DNA from: an uncultured Bacteroidales bacterium
GTDB taxonomy: Bacteria > Bacteroidota > Bacteroidia > Bacteroidales > UBA932
NCBI GenBank assembly: GCA_902488725.1
Contig: CABTXO010000063.1
Span: 1-8,123, forward strand
DNA: 8,123 bases
Direction: 5' to 3'
Under the pieces are notes generated by a model. That model saw only the letters and a program-made list of their open reading frames with translations, did no database searches and was not told the origin of the DNA. Below are positions 1-6,829 of the stretch, in pieces; positions within the stretch are counted from its first letter, which is position 1; the number at the start of each line of letters is the position of its first letter. A program made the position numbers and the translations under genes.

Positions 1-1417
1 CCGTGATGATCGGGGGACGGGAGACCAGGTCTTCCTCCCGGTCGGCGGTGTCGGAGTCGTTGGCGATCTCTTCGGTCAGGTCCGCCGTCACGAATTCGAC
101 CTTGTAGCCGAACTGCTCGGCCACCAGCACGAGTGCTTCTGCGTCAAGCCGCTGGTTGATGGACACCATCAGACCCAGCTCCATGCACGCCTTGATCACT
201 TCGTTCACGGGGGTGTTGTTCATCAGGGTCGCGAGGTCGTTCACGGTTACGAATTCCGTGACTTTCAGTACCTTCTTCTCGGCGGCCTCCTGTGCGATTT
301 CTTCCTGGGTCTTGGCGGCGGCCAGTTCCCGCTTTTCCTTCCGGTATTTTGCGCCGAAGTTGCTCTTCTTGTTGTCGTTCATCCGCGCATACGTTTCTTT
401 GACCTGCTTCTGGATCTCCTTCTGCATGGCCTCCTGCTCCTCTTCTGAGAGCGCCGGTTTGAAACGGTCCGCGCCGCGGCGTCTGCGGCCGCCCTTTCCG
501 ACATCCTGTGCAGCACGCGGGTCGCGCTTGTCTTTCCGGTCCTTCCGGTCCCGGCGGCCGTTGTTGTCCGCCTGCTTGCCCTCCTTGTCCACATCCACCT
601 TCTGGGTGCCCTTGGAGATCCGCTCGCGCTTCTTGGCGGGCTTCTTCTCGAACTGGGACATGTCGATCTTTCCCAGGACCTTGAGACCGGGAACATCGTT
701 GTCTTCCTCCTCCTTTACCTTCTCAGCCTTGGGTTTTTCCTTCGGTTTGACGGATTGCGCTTCTTTCTGCTTCTGGGCGGCGGTCAGTTTCTTCTCGTGC
801 TTGCTCAGGGCTTTCCCGGAGGATGGCTCGGAAGAAGCGGCGGCCGCAGGGGTTGTGGCGGGGACTTCTTCGACGGGTTGCTCGGGTACGGTCTCCTGGA
901 CAGGCGCGGGCTGCTCGGGTACGGTCTCCTGGACAGGCGCGGGCTGCGGTTCGGATTCGGACGCCCGGACGGGCTGCGGTTCCGGTTCCGGTTCCGGTTC
1001 CGGCTCGGATGCAGGTTCCGGCTCAGGAACCTGTGCAGGCTCGGGCTCCGGAACGGGTTCTGGTTCGGGTGCCGGCTGCGGTTCCGGCTCCGGTTTGGGC
1101 TGTGACGGGGTGAAGATGGTGCTTTTGATGACGCTCTCCTGCACAGGATCCTCGAATTCTTCTTCCTGCAGGTCTTCCTGCTGCTTCCGGGACGTCTTTT
1201 CGAGAATCTCGGTCAACTTGATGTCCACCTTCTCGGAAGCCTCCTTCAGTTCGAGGTCTTTCCCGAACTGCTTCTCGATCGCCGGAAGATATTCCTCCGA
1301 GACCTTCGCATTCGGGTTCGCCTCCACTTCGGCTCCCTTGCTGTTCAGGAAGTCGACGAGATTCTGAAGTCCGATGTTGTACTTTCTGATGATTTTGTTC
1401 AGTCTGATTTCTGCCAT
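1..1417 (-). CDS. infB: Translation initiation factor IF2, N-terminal part (cut by window edge)
   Basis: IF2 is the GTPase that brings initiator tRNA to the 30S subunit and promotes 50S joining in the cytoplasm. The gene starts with ATG at 1417 (protein [14 protein letters not shown]...) and stays open for 472 codons to the window edge. Residues 1-28 form the small helical IF2 N-terminal motif. Residues about 105-185 are a Glu/Pro/Gln-rich linker, followed by a Lys/Arg/Glu-rich charged stretch to about 375. Residues about 380-440 ([20 protein letters not shown]...) match the IF2_N domain. The last readable residues, RPPIIT, are those that precede the G1 loop (VMGHVDHGKT) in IF2, so the GTPase domain begins just outside. 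It lies 42 nt after nusA, the conserved order. A GGGG stretch about 7 nt before the ATG is only weakly Shine-Dalgarno-like. Confidence 0.95.
   Translation of the reverse strand, partial: MAEIRLNKIIRKYNIGLQNLVDFLNSKGAEVEANPNAKVSEEYLPAIEKQFGKDLELKEASEKVDIKLTEILEKTSRKQQEDLQEEEFEDPVQESVIKSTIFTPSQPKPEPEPQPAPEPEPVPEPEPAQVPEPEPASEPEPEPEPEPQPVRASESEPQPAPVQETVPEQPAPVQETVPEQPVEEVPATTPAAAASSEPSSGKALSKHEKKLTAAQKQKEAQSVKPKEKPKAEKVKEEEDNDVPGLKVLGKIDMSQFEKKPAKKRERISKGTQKVDVDKEGKQADNNGRRDRKDRKDKRDPRAAQDVGKGGRRRRGADRFKPALSEEEQEAMQKEIQKQVKETYARMNDNKKSNFGAKYRKEKRELAAAKTQEEIAQEAAEKKVLKVTEFVTVNDLATLMNNTPVNEVIKACMELGLMVSINQRLDAEALVLVAEQFGYKVEFVTADLTEEIANDSDTADREEDLVSRPPIIT
879..944 (-). repeat. Two exact tandem copies of a 33-bp unit inside infB
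   Basis: Bases 879-911 and 912-944 are identical 33-bp units. Read on the minus strand each encodes the 11-residue unit [11 protein letters not shown], given in register with the IF2 frame, so the duplication lengthens the disordered linker without breaking the frame. The identity of the copies at the DNA level suggests a recent duplication. Confidence 0.9.
978..1001 (-). repeat. Hexanucleotide tandem repeat (GGTTCC)x4 inside infB
   Basis: Four perfect copies of GGTTCC on the plus strand give consecutive Glu-Pro dipeptides in IF2. Degenerate copies (ggctcc, ggttct and similar) continue on the right to about 1105 and make up most of the Glu/Pro-rich linker. Gain or loss of a unit would stay in frame because the unit is 6 bp. 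Confidence 0.85.
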
Positions 1418-1459
1418 ATTCAACCCCTTTATATTCAATAATGCAGTCCTTGGAGCGGA

Positions 1460-2725
1460 CTAGTCTTCAAATTCGTCCTTGAGGATGCGGAACACCTCGG
1501 CGACGGTTTCGTCTTCGAGGTCGGCCCGCTTCGCCACGTCTTCCGGCGTGAAGGCGAGCACGCTCTTGGCCGTGTCGCAGCCGATGGCTTTGAGACGGTC
1601 GATGACCCACTGGTCGATTTCATTGCTGAACTCGTCGAGCAGCACGTCTTCTTCTTCCTCCACGTCTTCCTTCGGAAGTTCGCGCCAGACTTCGATTTCG
1701 CGGCCCGCCAGCATGCCGGCGAGCTTGATGTTGCAGCCTCCGCGTCCGATGCCCTTCTTGACCTCTTCCGGCTGCATGTAGACCTTGATCTTGTCATTCT
1801 CGGAAGCACCGAGGTCGATGGAGGTCACACGGGCCGGATTGAGGGCACGCTGGATGAGCAGCTGGGTGTTGGCGGTCCACTGCAGGACGTCGATGTTCTC
1901 GTTTCGCAACTCCCGGACAATCCCGATGATGCGGGATCCCTTGACCCCGATGCACGCGCCGATCGGATCAATCCGTTCGTCGTAGGACTCCACGGCGACC
2001 TTCGCCCGTTCTCCCGGGATGCGTACCACCTTCTTGATCGTGATCAGACCGTCGAATATCTCCGGCACTTCCTGCTCGAAGAGTTTCTCAAGGAACTCGT
2101 TCGAAGTTCTGGAAAGCGTGATGTAGGGCGTCGTGTTGTTCTTCATCTCCACGCTCTTGATGATCGCGCGGATGGCGTCTCCCTTCTTGAAGCGCTCCCC
2201 GGGGATCTGCTCCGCCTTCGGGAGGTGAAGCTCGTTGCTTTCCTCGTCCAGGACGACGACCTCTTTGGACCAGGTCTGGTAGATCTCGCCGGTGAACAGT
2301 TCGCCGACCTTGTCGGAATAGTCCTTGAAGACATTCGCCTTGTCGATGTCCATGATCCGGCCCTGCAGGTTCTGGCGGATGTTGAGGATGCCCCGTCGGC
2401 CGAAGGAGTCGAGGGAAAGCTTCTTGGTGTAGACATCTCCGATCTCGTAGTCGTCGTCGCCGGTCTCCTTCTTGATCTGCTCCAGGGTGATCTGCGTGTT
2501 CGGATTCTCCACCTCCTCGACGATGTCGAAGTTCTGGTAGATTTCGCAGTCTCCCTTGTCGACGTTGATGATCACGTCGAAGTTGTCCGAAGAGCCGTAC
2601 GTCTTGGCGATCTGCGTGAGGAACACATCCTTGAGCACCCCCATCATGACGGGACGGTCGATGTTCTTCTCTTCTTTGAAGTCCTTGAACGCATCAATGA
2701 GCGTCACTTCGTCTTTTTTTTCCAT
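1460..2725 (-). CDS. nusA: Transcription termination/antitermination factor NusA
   Basis: NusA binds RNA polymerase and nascent RNA, and modulates pausing, termination and antitermination. The 421-residue protein has the family layout. The N-terminal polymerase-binding domain covers about 1-138. The S1 domain covers about 141-208 (GELFTGEIYQ...). KH1 lies at about 225-295 with DPIGACIGVKGSRI and its GxxG loop at 260-263. KH2 lies at about 300-350 with GRGG at 327-330 and IKLAGMLAGREIEVWRE. An acidic stretch (EDVEEEED, 354-361) leads into a C-terminal helix-hairpin-helix-like segment (about 370-421), seemingly one repeat rather than the two acidic repeats of E. coli NusA. The start is the only good one after rimP, 18 nt downstream of its stop, without a clear Shine-Dalgarno. 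A run of eight A follows the ATG (codons 2-4). It belongs to the rimP-nusA-infB operon. Confidence 0.97.
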   Translation of the reverse strand: MEKKDEVTLIDAFKDFKEEKNIDRPVMMGVLKDVFLTQIAKTYGSSDNFDVIINVDKGDCEIYQNFDIVEEVENPNTQITLEQIKKETGDDDYEIGDVYTKKLSLDSFGRRGILNIRQNLQGRIMDIDKANVFKDYSDKVGELFTGEIYQTWSKEVVVLDEESNELHLPKAEQIPGERFKKGDAIRAIIKSVEMKNNTTPYITLSRTSNEFLEKLFEQEVPEIFDGLITIKKVVRIPGERAKVAVESYDERIDPIGACIGVKGSRIIGIVRELRNENIDVLQWTANTQLLIQRALNPARVTSIDLGASENDKIKVYMQPEEVKKGIGRGGCNIKLAGMLAGREIEVWRELPKEDVEEEEDVLLDEFSNEIDQWVIDRLKAIGCDTAKSVLAFTPEDVAKRADLEDETVAEVFRILKDEFED

Positions 2726-2743
2726 TGTATGTGTACGTTGTTT

Positions 2744-3214
2744 TTATGATTCGAATGCAATGCGGGGCACCACGGAATTGACCGTCTCGAACGGGAATTT
2801 GTCTGTATGTTCCACCGGAACTTTCTTCTTGGAGCCTTCCACCGCTTCCTTCCGGGAATATTTCAGCACGACCCCGGCCTCGTCCGCTTCCATCAGCTCG
2901 CCCGTGAGCTTCAGTCCGCCCTTCAGCCGCACATCCACCTGCGTACCGATGGCTTTCCGGTACTGCCGCAGCACCTTGAAGGGTTGGTCCAGCCCTGCGG
3001 AGGTCACGGTCAGAGCATAGTCTTCGGCGTCCTTGTCGAAGGCGGCCAGGAAGGCATCGTTGACGGCGGTGCAGTCTTCCAGGCTGACCGATCCGGCATC
3101 CTTCTCGAGGGTCAGCACGATGTCGTTGTCCCTGCCGACGGCCACGTCGACCAGAAAGCAACCGCGGCTGGCGGCAGTCTCTTCCATCTTCCGGGTGATT
3201 TCCTGCTTGTTCAT
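2744..3214 (-). CDS. rimP: Ribosome maturation factor RimP
   Basis: RimP assists late assembly of the 30S subunit. From ATG at 3214 the protein has 156 residues, a normal family length. The N-terminal alpha/beta domain (about 1-74) ends in the family motif region VTSAGLDQPFKVLRQYRKAIG (split here at residues 70-90), corresponding to the usual V-S-P-G-L-D-R-P-L pattern. The C-terminal SH3-like barrel covers about 88-156. The frame stays open upstream to an ATG at 3256, but the extra 14 residues (MTKRLLSFVFRNAL) are not family-like, and that start would sit only about 12 nt after the predicted transcription start. I therefore chose 3214. It is the first gene of the rimP-nusA-infB unit. Confidence 0.93.
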   Translation of the reverse strand: MNKQEITRKMEETAASRGCFLVDVAVGRDNDIVLTLEKDAGSVSLEDCTAVNDAFLAAFDKDAEDYALTVTSAGLDQPFKVLRQYRKAIGTQVDVRLKGGLKLTGELMEADEAGVVLKYSRKEAVEGSKKKVPVEHTDKFPFETVNSVVPRIAFES

Positions 3215-3274
3215 AAGGGCATTTCTAAAAACAAAAGATAGGAGACGCTTCGTCACCTATCCTTCTCACGGATG

Positions 3275-3282
3275 CAAATATA
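3275..3282 (-). promoter_or_regulatory. Predicted -7 box of the rimP-nusA-infB promoter
   Basis: On the minus strand the sequence reads TATATTTG, a perfect match to the Bacteroidota -7 consensus TAnnTTTG. A partner TTTG box at the usual distance is poor: only a T-rich TTTTC around 3302-3306. Transcription would begin near 3268, about 55 nt before the chosen rimP start. Confidence 0.6.
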
Positions 3283-3289
3283 AGGATAT

Positions 3290-3321
3290 TTTGATAAATA
3301 AGAAAATGTTTGCTTTCTTTG
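3290..3321 (+). promoter_or_regulatory. Predicted promoter of the lpxD operon
   Basis: TTTG at 3290-3293 is followed after 20 nt by TTTCTTTG at 3314-3321. This matches the Bacteroidota -33 TTTG and the -7 TAnnTTTG with one mismatch (T for A at position 2). Transcription would begin near 3328, about 20 nt before the lpxD ATG. The site is back to back with the rimP promoter. Confidence 0.5.
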
Positions 3322-3326
3322 CAAAC
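3308..3326. repeat. Short inverted repeat over the lpxD -7 box
   Basis: GTTTGC at 3308-3313 and GCAAAC at 3321-3326 are perfect inverted copies separated by 7 nt (TTTCTTT). The spacer plus first base of the right arm is the predicted -7 box. It could be an operator half-site pair or chance in an AT-rich promoter. Confidence 0.4.
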
Positions 3327-3348
3327 CATTTCATCAAAAATCAACAGT

Positions 3349-4338
3349 ATGGAGTTCACTGCGAAGCAACTGGCACAGGTACTGAAAGGAACGGTCGAGG
3401 GGGATCCCCAGGCGAAAATCAGCTCTTTCGCAAAGATTGAACACGGCAAGCCCGGGCAGCTTTGCTTCTATGCGAATCCCAAGTACGAGCGTTACGCCTA
3501 CACCTGCAAGGCCAGCATCCTGCTGGTAAACAAGGATTTCGAACCCAAGCAACCGGTCGCCCCGACACTCATCCGGGTGGACGATGCCTACAAAGCCCTC
3601 GCCGACCTGCTGAAATATGTCGCCACCCAGAAACGCACCGACCGCCGCCATCGCGGCTTCCGCTCCTCCTGGTTTCTGACCACCAAGTTCGGAAAGAAAG
3701 TTTATCTGGGCAGCCACTCCTACGTCGGCCACCACGCCGAAGTGGGGGACTTCACCAAGATCTACGAGAATGTCTACGTGGGGGACAACACCAAGATCGG
3801 CTCCCGCTGCATCATCTATCCGGGCGTCGTGATCTACCCGGGCATGGTTATCGGCAACAACGTCATCATCCACTCCAACGCCGTGATCGGCTCTGACGGC
3901 TTCGGAAATGCGCCCCTTCCGGACGGCACCTGGGAAAAGATCGAGCATCTGGGCAACGTCATCATCGGGGACAACGTCGAAATCGGTGCCTGCACCACCA
4001 TCGACAAATCCGAAATGGAATCCACGGTCATCGGCAACGGCGTCAAGATTGACAATCTCTGCCAGATCGCCCACAACGTGCAGATCGGAGAAAATACCGC
4101 GATCGCCGCGCAGTGCGGCATCGCCGGTTCCACCAAAATCGGGAAAAACTGCATTCTGGCCGGCCAGGTCGGTATTGCGGGCCATCTCGTGATTGCGGAC
4201 AACACCACCATCGGTGCACAGTGCGGGGTGATCGGCAACATCCGCAAGCCGGGTCAGGTCCTGCTCGGTTCCCCGTCCCTGCCCATCAAAAACTACCTCC
4301 GCAGCTACGCAGTCTTCAAGCGACAGGGAGAAGAATAG
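3349..4338 (+). CDS. lpxD: UDP-3-O-acylglucosamine N-acyltransferase LpxD
   Basis: LpxD adds the second, N-linked 3-hydroxyacyl chain from acyl-ACP to UDP-3-O-acyl-glucosamine, the third step of lipid A synthesis, in the cytoplasm. The protein (329 residues from ATG 3349) begins [10 protein letters not shown] and has an N-terminal nucleotide-binding domain to about 95. A long left-handed beta helix of hexapeptide repeats (I-G-x-x-x-x) runs from about 115 to 300. The catalytic histidine is visible as His242 in [10 protein letters not shown], and a second conserved His is in VGIAGH (His279). The ATG at 3349 is preferred over an ATG at 3310, because the latter lies inside the predicted promoter and its extra residues ([13 protein letters not shown]) are not family-like. 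The C-terminus ([15 protein letters not shown]) is somewhat shorter than I expect for the family, and residues 95-105 are strongly basic. It is first in the lpxD-lpxC-lpxA cluster. Confidence 0.95.
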   Translation: MEFTAKQLAQVLKGTVEGDPQAKISSFAKIEHGKPGQLCFYANPKYERYAYTCKASILLVNKDFEPKQPVAPTLIRVDDAYKALADLLKYVATQKRTDRRHRGFRSSWFLTTKFGKKVYLGSHSYVGHHAEVGDFTKIYENVYVGDNTKIGSRCIIYPGVVIYPGMVIGNNVIIHSNAVIGSDGFGNAPLPDGTWEKIEHLGNVIIGDNVEIGACTTIDKSEMESTVIGNGVKIDNLCQIAHNVQIGENTAIAAQCGIAGSTKIGKNCILAGQVGIAGHLVIADNTTIGAQCGVIGNIRKPGQVLLGSPSLPIKNYLRSYAVFKRQGEE

Positions 4339-4348
4339 TCACCCGTTG

Positions 4349-4378
4349 TTGATTAATTCGAAAAAAGCAGTATCTTTG
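4349..4378 (+). promoter_or_regulatory. Predicted promoter of lpxC
   Basis: TTG at 4349-4351, a 19-nt spacer and TATCTTTG at 4371-4378 form a textbook Bacteroidota promoter (TTG / TAnnTTTG). It sits in the 78-nt gap after lpxD. Transcription would begin near 4385, giving a leader of roughly 30 nt before the lpxC ATG. No rho-independent terminator is seen between lpxD and this promoter, so lpxC may be read both from here and by read-through. Confidence 0.75.
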
Positions 4379-4416
4379 TGGTCCATTTGAAGTTACTGGA
4401 ACCGCAAAGAGAAAAT

Positions 4417-5343
4417 ATGACGTTCACGCACCAACAGACGCTCGGCGCCCCCTGTGAGTTCGAGGGCAAAGGCCTTCACACGGGGAAGTTTTCCCGCATG
4501 ACGGTGAAGCCGGCACTCGACAACACCGGAATTCGTTTCAAGCGGGTGGACCTGGGCGAGGATGCCGTGGTGGATGCGCTGGCGGACAACATTTCCTCCA
4601 CGGCCAGAAACACGACCCTCACCCGGGGATCCGTGTCCGTTTCGACGATCGAGCACCTGATGTCGGCTTTTACCGGGCTCGGGATCGACAATGCGCTGGT
4701 CGAACTGGACTGCGAAGAAGTGCCGATCCTGGACGGAAGCGCACGGCCCTATGCCGAGGCCTTCTCCCGTGTTCCGCTCCGGATTCAAGATGCGCAGAGG
4801 AAGTTCCTGCAGCTGCCGCGTGAAATCGAGGTCCGCGACGAGACGACCGGCGCATGGGTGAAGGCGACACCTGCCTCCACCCCTTCCTACGACATCACGG
4901 TCGATTTCAATTCCCGCGTGCTGGGCGTGCAGCAGGCGCACTGGGCACCCGGCCTGGACTATTCAGCCGAGATCGCCCCCTGCCGGACCTTCGTGTTCTT
5001 CCATGAAATAGAACACCTTTTCCAGCACAACCTGATCAAGGGCGGGGATGTGGACAACGCCATCGTGATCGTGGAGCATCCGGTCACCCCGAAGCAGGTC
5101 GCAAGCCTTTCCAAACTCTTCCGGGTCCCGGGACTCTCGATCACGGAAAGCGGCTATCTGAACAATCTCCAGTTGCATTTTCCGAATGAATGCGGCCGCC
5201 ACAAGCTGCTGGATCTGATCGGGGACCTGCGGCTGTCGGGCGGCTTTCTCAGTGCCCGGATCACCGCCTTCAAGCCCGGACACACCCTCAACGCCCGCCT
5301 GTCCAAGGCCATCGAAGCGGCCTTGCAGGGTGAAAAATTCTAA
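4417..5343 (+). CDS. lpxC: UDP-3-O-acyl-N-acetylglucosamine deacetylase LpxC (unfused)
   Basis: LpxC is the zinc hydrolase that removes acetate from UDP-3-O-acyl-GlcNAc, the committed step of lipid A synthesis. The protein (308 residues from ATG 4417) shows GKGLHTG (18-24) and STIEHLMSAF, with the catalytic Glu79 and zinc ligand His80. In NECGRHKLLDLIGDL, His262 and Asp266 are the other zinc ligands. GHTLN carries the catalytic base His289. All these are assigned by match to E. coli Glu78, His79, His238, Asp242 and His265. The ORF is open upstream to 4378, but that start lies in the promoter. The protein ends right after the LpxC domain (ALQGEKF), whereas many Bacteroidota have LpxC fused to a C-terminal FabZ dehydratase. 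Only 11 nt separate it from lpxA, so no FabZ remnant exists here. Confidence 0.96.
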   Translation: MTFTHQQTLGAPCEFEGKGLHTGKFSRMTVKPALDNTGIRFKRVDLGEDAVVDALADNISSTARNTTLTRGSVSVSTIEHLMSAFTGLGIDNALVELDCEEVPILDGSARPYAEAFSRVPLRIQDAQRKFLQLPREIEVRDETTGAWVKATPASTPSYDITVDFNSRVLGVQQAHWAPGLDYSAEIAPCRTFVFFHEIEHLFQHNLIKGGDVDNAIVIVEHPVTPKQVASLSKLFRVPGLSITESGYLNNLQLHFPNECGRHKLLDLIGDLRLSGGFLSARITAFKPGHTLNARLSKAIEAALQGEKF

Positions 5344-5354
5344 AAATATTGAAT

Positions 5355-6167
5355 ATGAACAAAATATCCCCCCTGGCGCATGTAAGCACCACCGCGAAAC
5401 TGGGCGACAACATCGAAGTCGGTCCCTTCGCCTACATCGACGACGACGTCGAAATCGGAGACGGATGCAAGATCCTGCCGCACGCCACCCTCTTCCGTTA
5501 CACCAGAATGGGCAAGAACTGTTCGGTGTTCCCGGGTGCGGTCGTCGGCGCCATCCCGCAGGACCTCAAGTTCGAAGGCGAAATCACCTACGTCGAAATC
5601 GGCGACAATGTGAACATCCGGGAATGTGTCACCATCAACCGCGGCACGAAGGCCAGCGGCAAGGGCGTGACGAAGGTCGGTGACGACACCCTGATCATGT
5701 CCTACGTGCACATCGCCCACGACTGCGAAATCGGAAGCCACTGCATCCTGGTCAGCTACGTCGGCGTCGCTGGCGAGACCGTCGTGGACGACTGGGCCAT
5801 CATCGGCGGCGGCGCGAAGGCCCATCAGTTCTCCCGTGTCGGATGCCACGCGATGGTGGGCGGCATGTCCAAGATCAACAAGGACGTCCCTCCCTACGTC
5901 CTCTGCGGCCGGGACCCCATCTGCTATGCCGGCGTGAACATCGTCGGGCTGCGCAGAAGAGGATTCTCCCTGGATGTGATCCGCAACATCAAGGACATCT
6001 ACGACACCCTCTATTTCCAGGGTTACAACATCTCGGACGGTTGTTCCAAGGTGGAGGCCGGCTTCCCGCAGAGCGAGGAGCGCGACACGATCCTGACTTT
6101 CATCCGCAATTCCAAGCGCGGCATCATCCGGGCCAACGATTCGAAAGAAAAGGGTGAAATGGAGTAA
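5355..6167 (+). CDS. lpxA: UDP-N-acetylglucosamine acyltransferase LpxA
   Basis: LpxA transfers a 3-hydroxyacyl chain from ACP to the 3-OH of UDP-GlcNAc, the first step of lipid A synthesis. The protein (270 residues, MNKISPLAHVS...) has a hexapeptide-repeat beta helix to about 185 and a C-terminal helical part with GVNIVGLRRRGFS (194-206). The catalytic base is His122 in VHIAHDC, matching E. coli His125. His119, Lys72 and His157 match E. coli His122, Lys76 and His160, but Glu141 stands at the position of E. coli His144. Gly170 aligns with E. coli Gly173, the acyl-chain ruler residue, so a long acyl chain could be accepted (inference). ATG 5355 is chosen over an in-frame TTG at 5349. It follows lpxC by 11 nt and its TAA shares one base with the next ATG. 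Confidence 0.96.
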   Translation: MNKISPLAHVSTTAKLGDNIEVGPFAYIDDDVEIGDGCKILPHATLFRYTRMGKNCSVFPGAVVGAIPQDLKFEGEITYVEIGDNVNIRECVTINRGTKASGKGVTKVGDDTLIMSYVHIAHDCEIGSHCILVSYVGVAGETVVDDWAIIGGGAKAHQFSRVGCHAMVGGMSKINKDVPPYVLCGRDPICYAGVNIVGLRRRGFSLDVIRNIKDIYDTLYFQGYNISDGCSKVEAGFPQSEERDTILTFIRNSKRGIIRANDSKEKGEME

Positions 6168-6829
6168 TGCTGCTCTCGACTGCATTCTTTCCTCCCGTTG
6201 AATATTTCGCCTTGCTCGCGAAAGACTTCACCCTGTCTCCGGGCAGGGTGATTCCGTCTGTGGTCCACCTGGAGGCCTGCGAGCACTATCAGAAACAATC
6301 CTGGCGCAACCGCTGCCGGATCCTGGCCGCAGGCGGTCCCCTGGATCTCCAGGTGCCGGTGGTCCATGCCGGGGGCGCAGGACACCTTCCGATCCGGGAA
6401 ATCCGGGTCGACTATGCCACCCCCTGGCTGCCGAAGTTCGAGCGTGCCGTCCGTTCCGCTTACGACATGTCCGCCTTTTTCGACTACTACCGGGACGACC
6501 TGTTCGCCCTCCTCGAAGCCCGCCCCGGGACGCTCTTCGACCTGAATCTGCAGGTGATCCGCTTCTTCCTGGAGAAGACGGGGGTGGCTGCCGACTTCCG
6601 GTTCACGCAGGACTATCTTCCCGCGGGCCTTGCAGAAGCCGCCTGCGGGGACGACTGGCGGGAGCGCATCCACCCCAAGCGGGCGAACACCGTACTGACC
6701 GATCTGGGTCTGAAAAAGCCGTACTTCCAGGTTTTCTCCTCGAAGTACGGCTTCACGGAAGGGCTGTCGATCATGGACCTCGTCTTCAACGAAGGTCCCG
6801 ACGCCATCCTGTATCTGAAAAACCGCTAG
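6167..6829 (+). CDS. WbqC-family protein
   Basis: The 220-residue protein matches the WbqC-like family. Recognisable landmarks are the N-terminal STAFFPPVEYFALLAK (4-19), YQKQSWRNRCRI (41-52), VDYATPWLPKFERAVRSAY (81-99) and the C-terminal KKPYFQVF...GLSIMDLVFNEGP. The name comes from O-antigen gene clusters, but the biochemical function is not established as far as I know. I see no signal peptide or membrane segment, so it is probably cytoplasmic. Its ATG overlaps the lpxA stop codon (TAATG), which suggests translational coupling and a link to envelope glycolipid synthesis (inference only). Its TAG stop overlaps the convergent porin gene by 4 nt. Confidence 0.85.
   Translation: MLLSTAFFPPVEYFALLAKDFTLSPGRVIPSVVHLEACEHYQKQSWRNRCRILAAGGPLDLQVPVVHAGGAGHLPIREIRVDYATPWLPKFERAVRSAYDMSAFFDYYRDDLFALLEARPGTLFDLNLQVIRFFLEKTGVAADFRFTQDYLPAGLAEAACGDDWRERIHPKRANTVLTDLGLKKPYFQVFSSKYGFTEGLSIMDLVFNEGPDAILYLKNR

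Noticed and set aside
156..1367. Open frame of 403 codons on the plus strand, Ser/Gly/Cys-rich
   Set aside because: It is antisense to infB. Its low-complexity composition comes from the Glu/Pro repeats of IF2 read backwards, and IF2 is unmistakable.
1445..1461. Small hairpin (AGTCC, 7-nt loop, GGACT) at the nusA stop, considered as a terminator between nusA and infB
   Set aside because: The stem is only 5 bp with no T tract after it, and nusA and infB are normally co-transcribed.
2714..2721. A8 run right after the nusA start codon, considered as a slippage or frameshift site
   Set aside because: It is explained by GAA-AAA-AAA codons for Glu-Lys-Lys, a common A-rich start region. The frame is intact and no alternative product is evident.
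2225..2749. Open frame of 174 codons on the plus strand, Val/Leu-rich
   Set aside because: Antisense to the 5' half of nusA, whose protein matches its family along the whole length.
3215..3256. Longer rimP start at 3256
   Set aside because: The additional 14 residues are not family-like and the start would lie about 12 nt from the predicted transcription start.
3334..4185. Open frame of 283 codons on the minus strand, Asp/Val-rich
   Set aside because: It is antisense to lpxD. The regular I-G-x-x-x-x hexapeptides and biased codons keep the opposite strand free of stops. The product resembles no family.
5340..6185. Open frame of 281 codons on the minus strand
   Set aside because: Antisense to lpxA, with the same hexapeptide-repeat cause.
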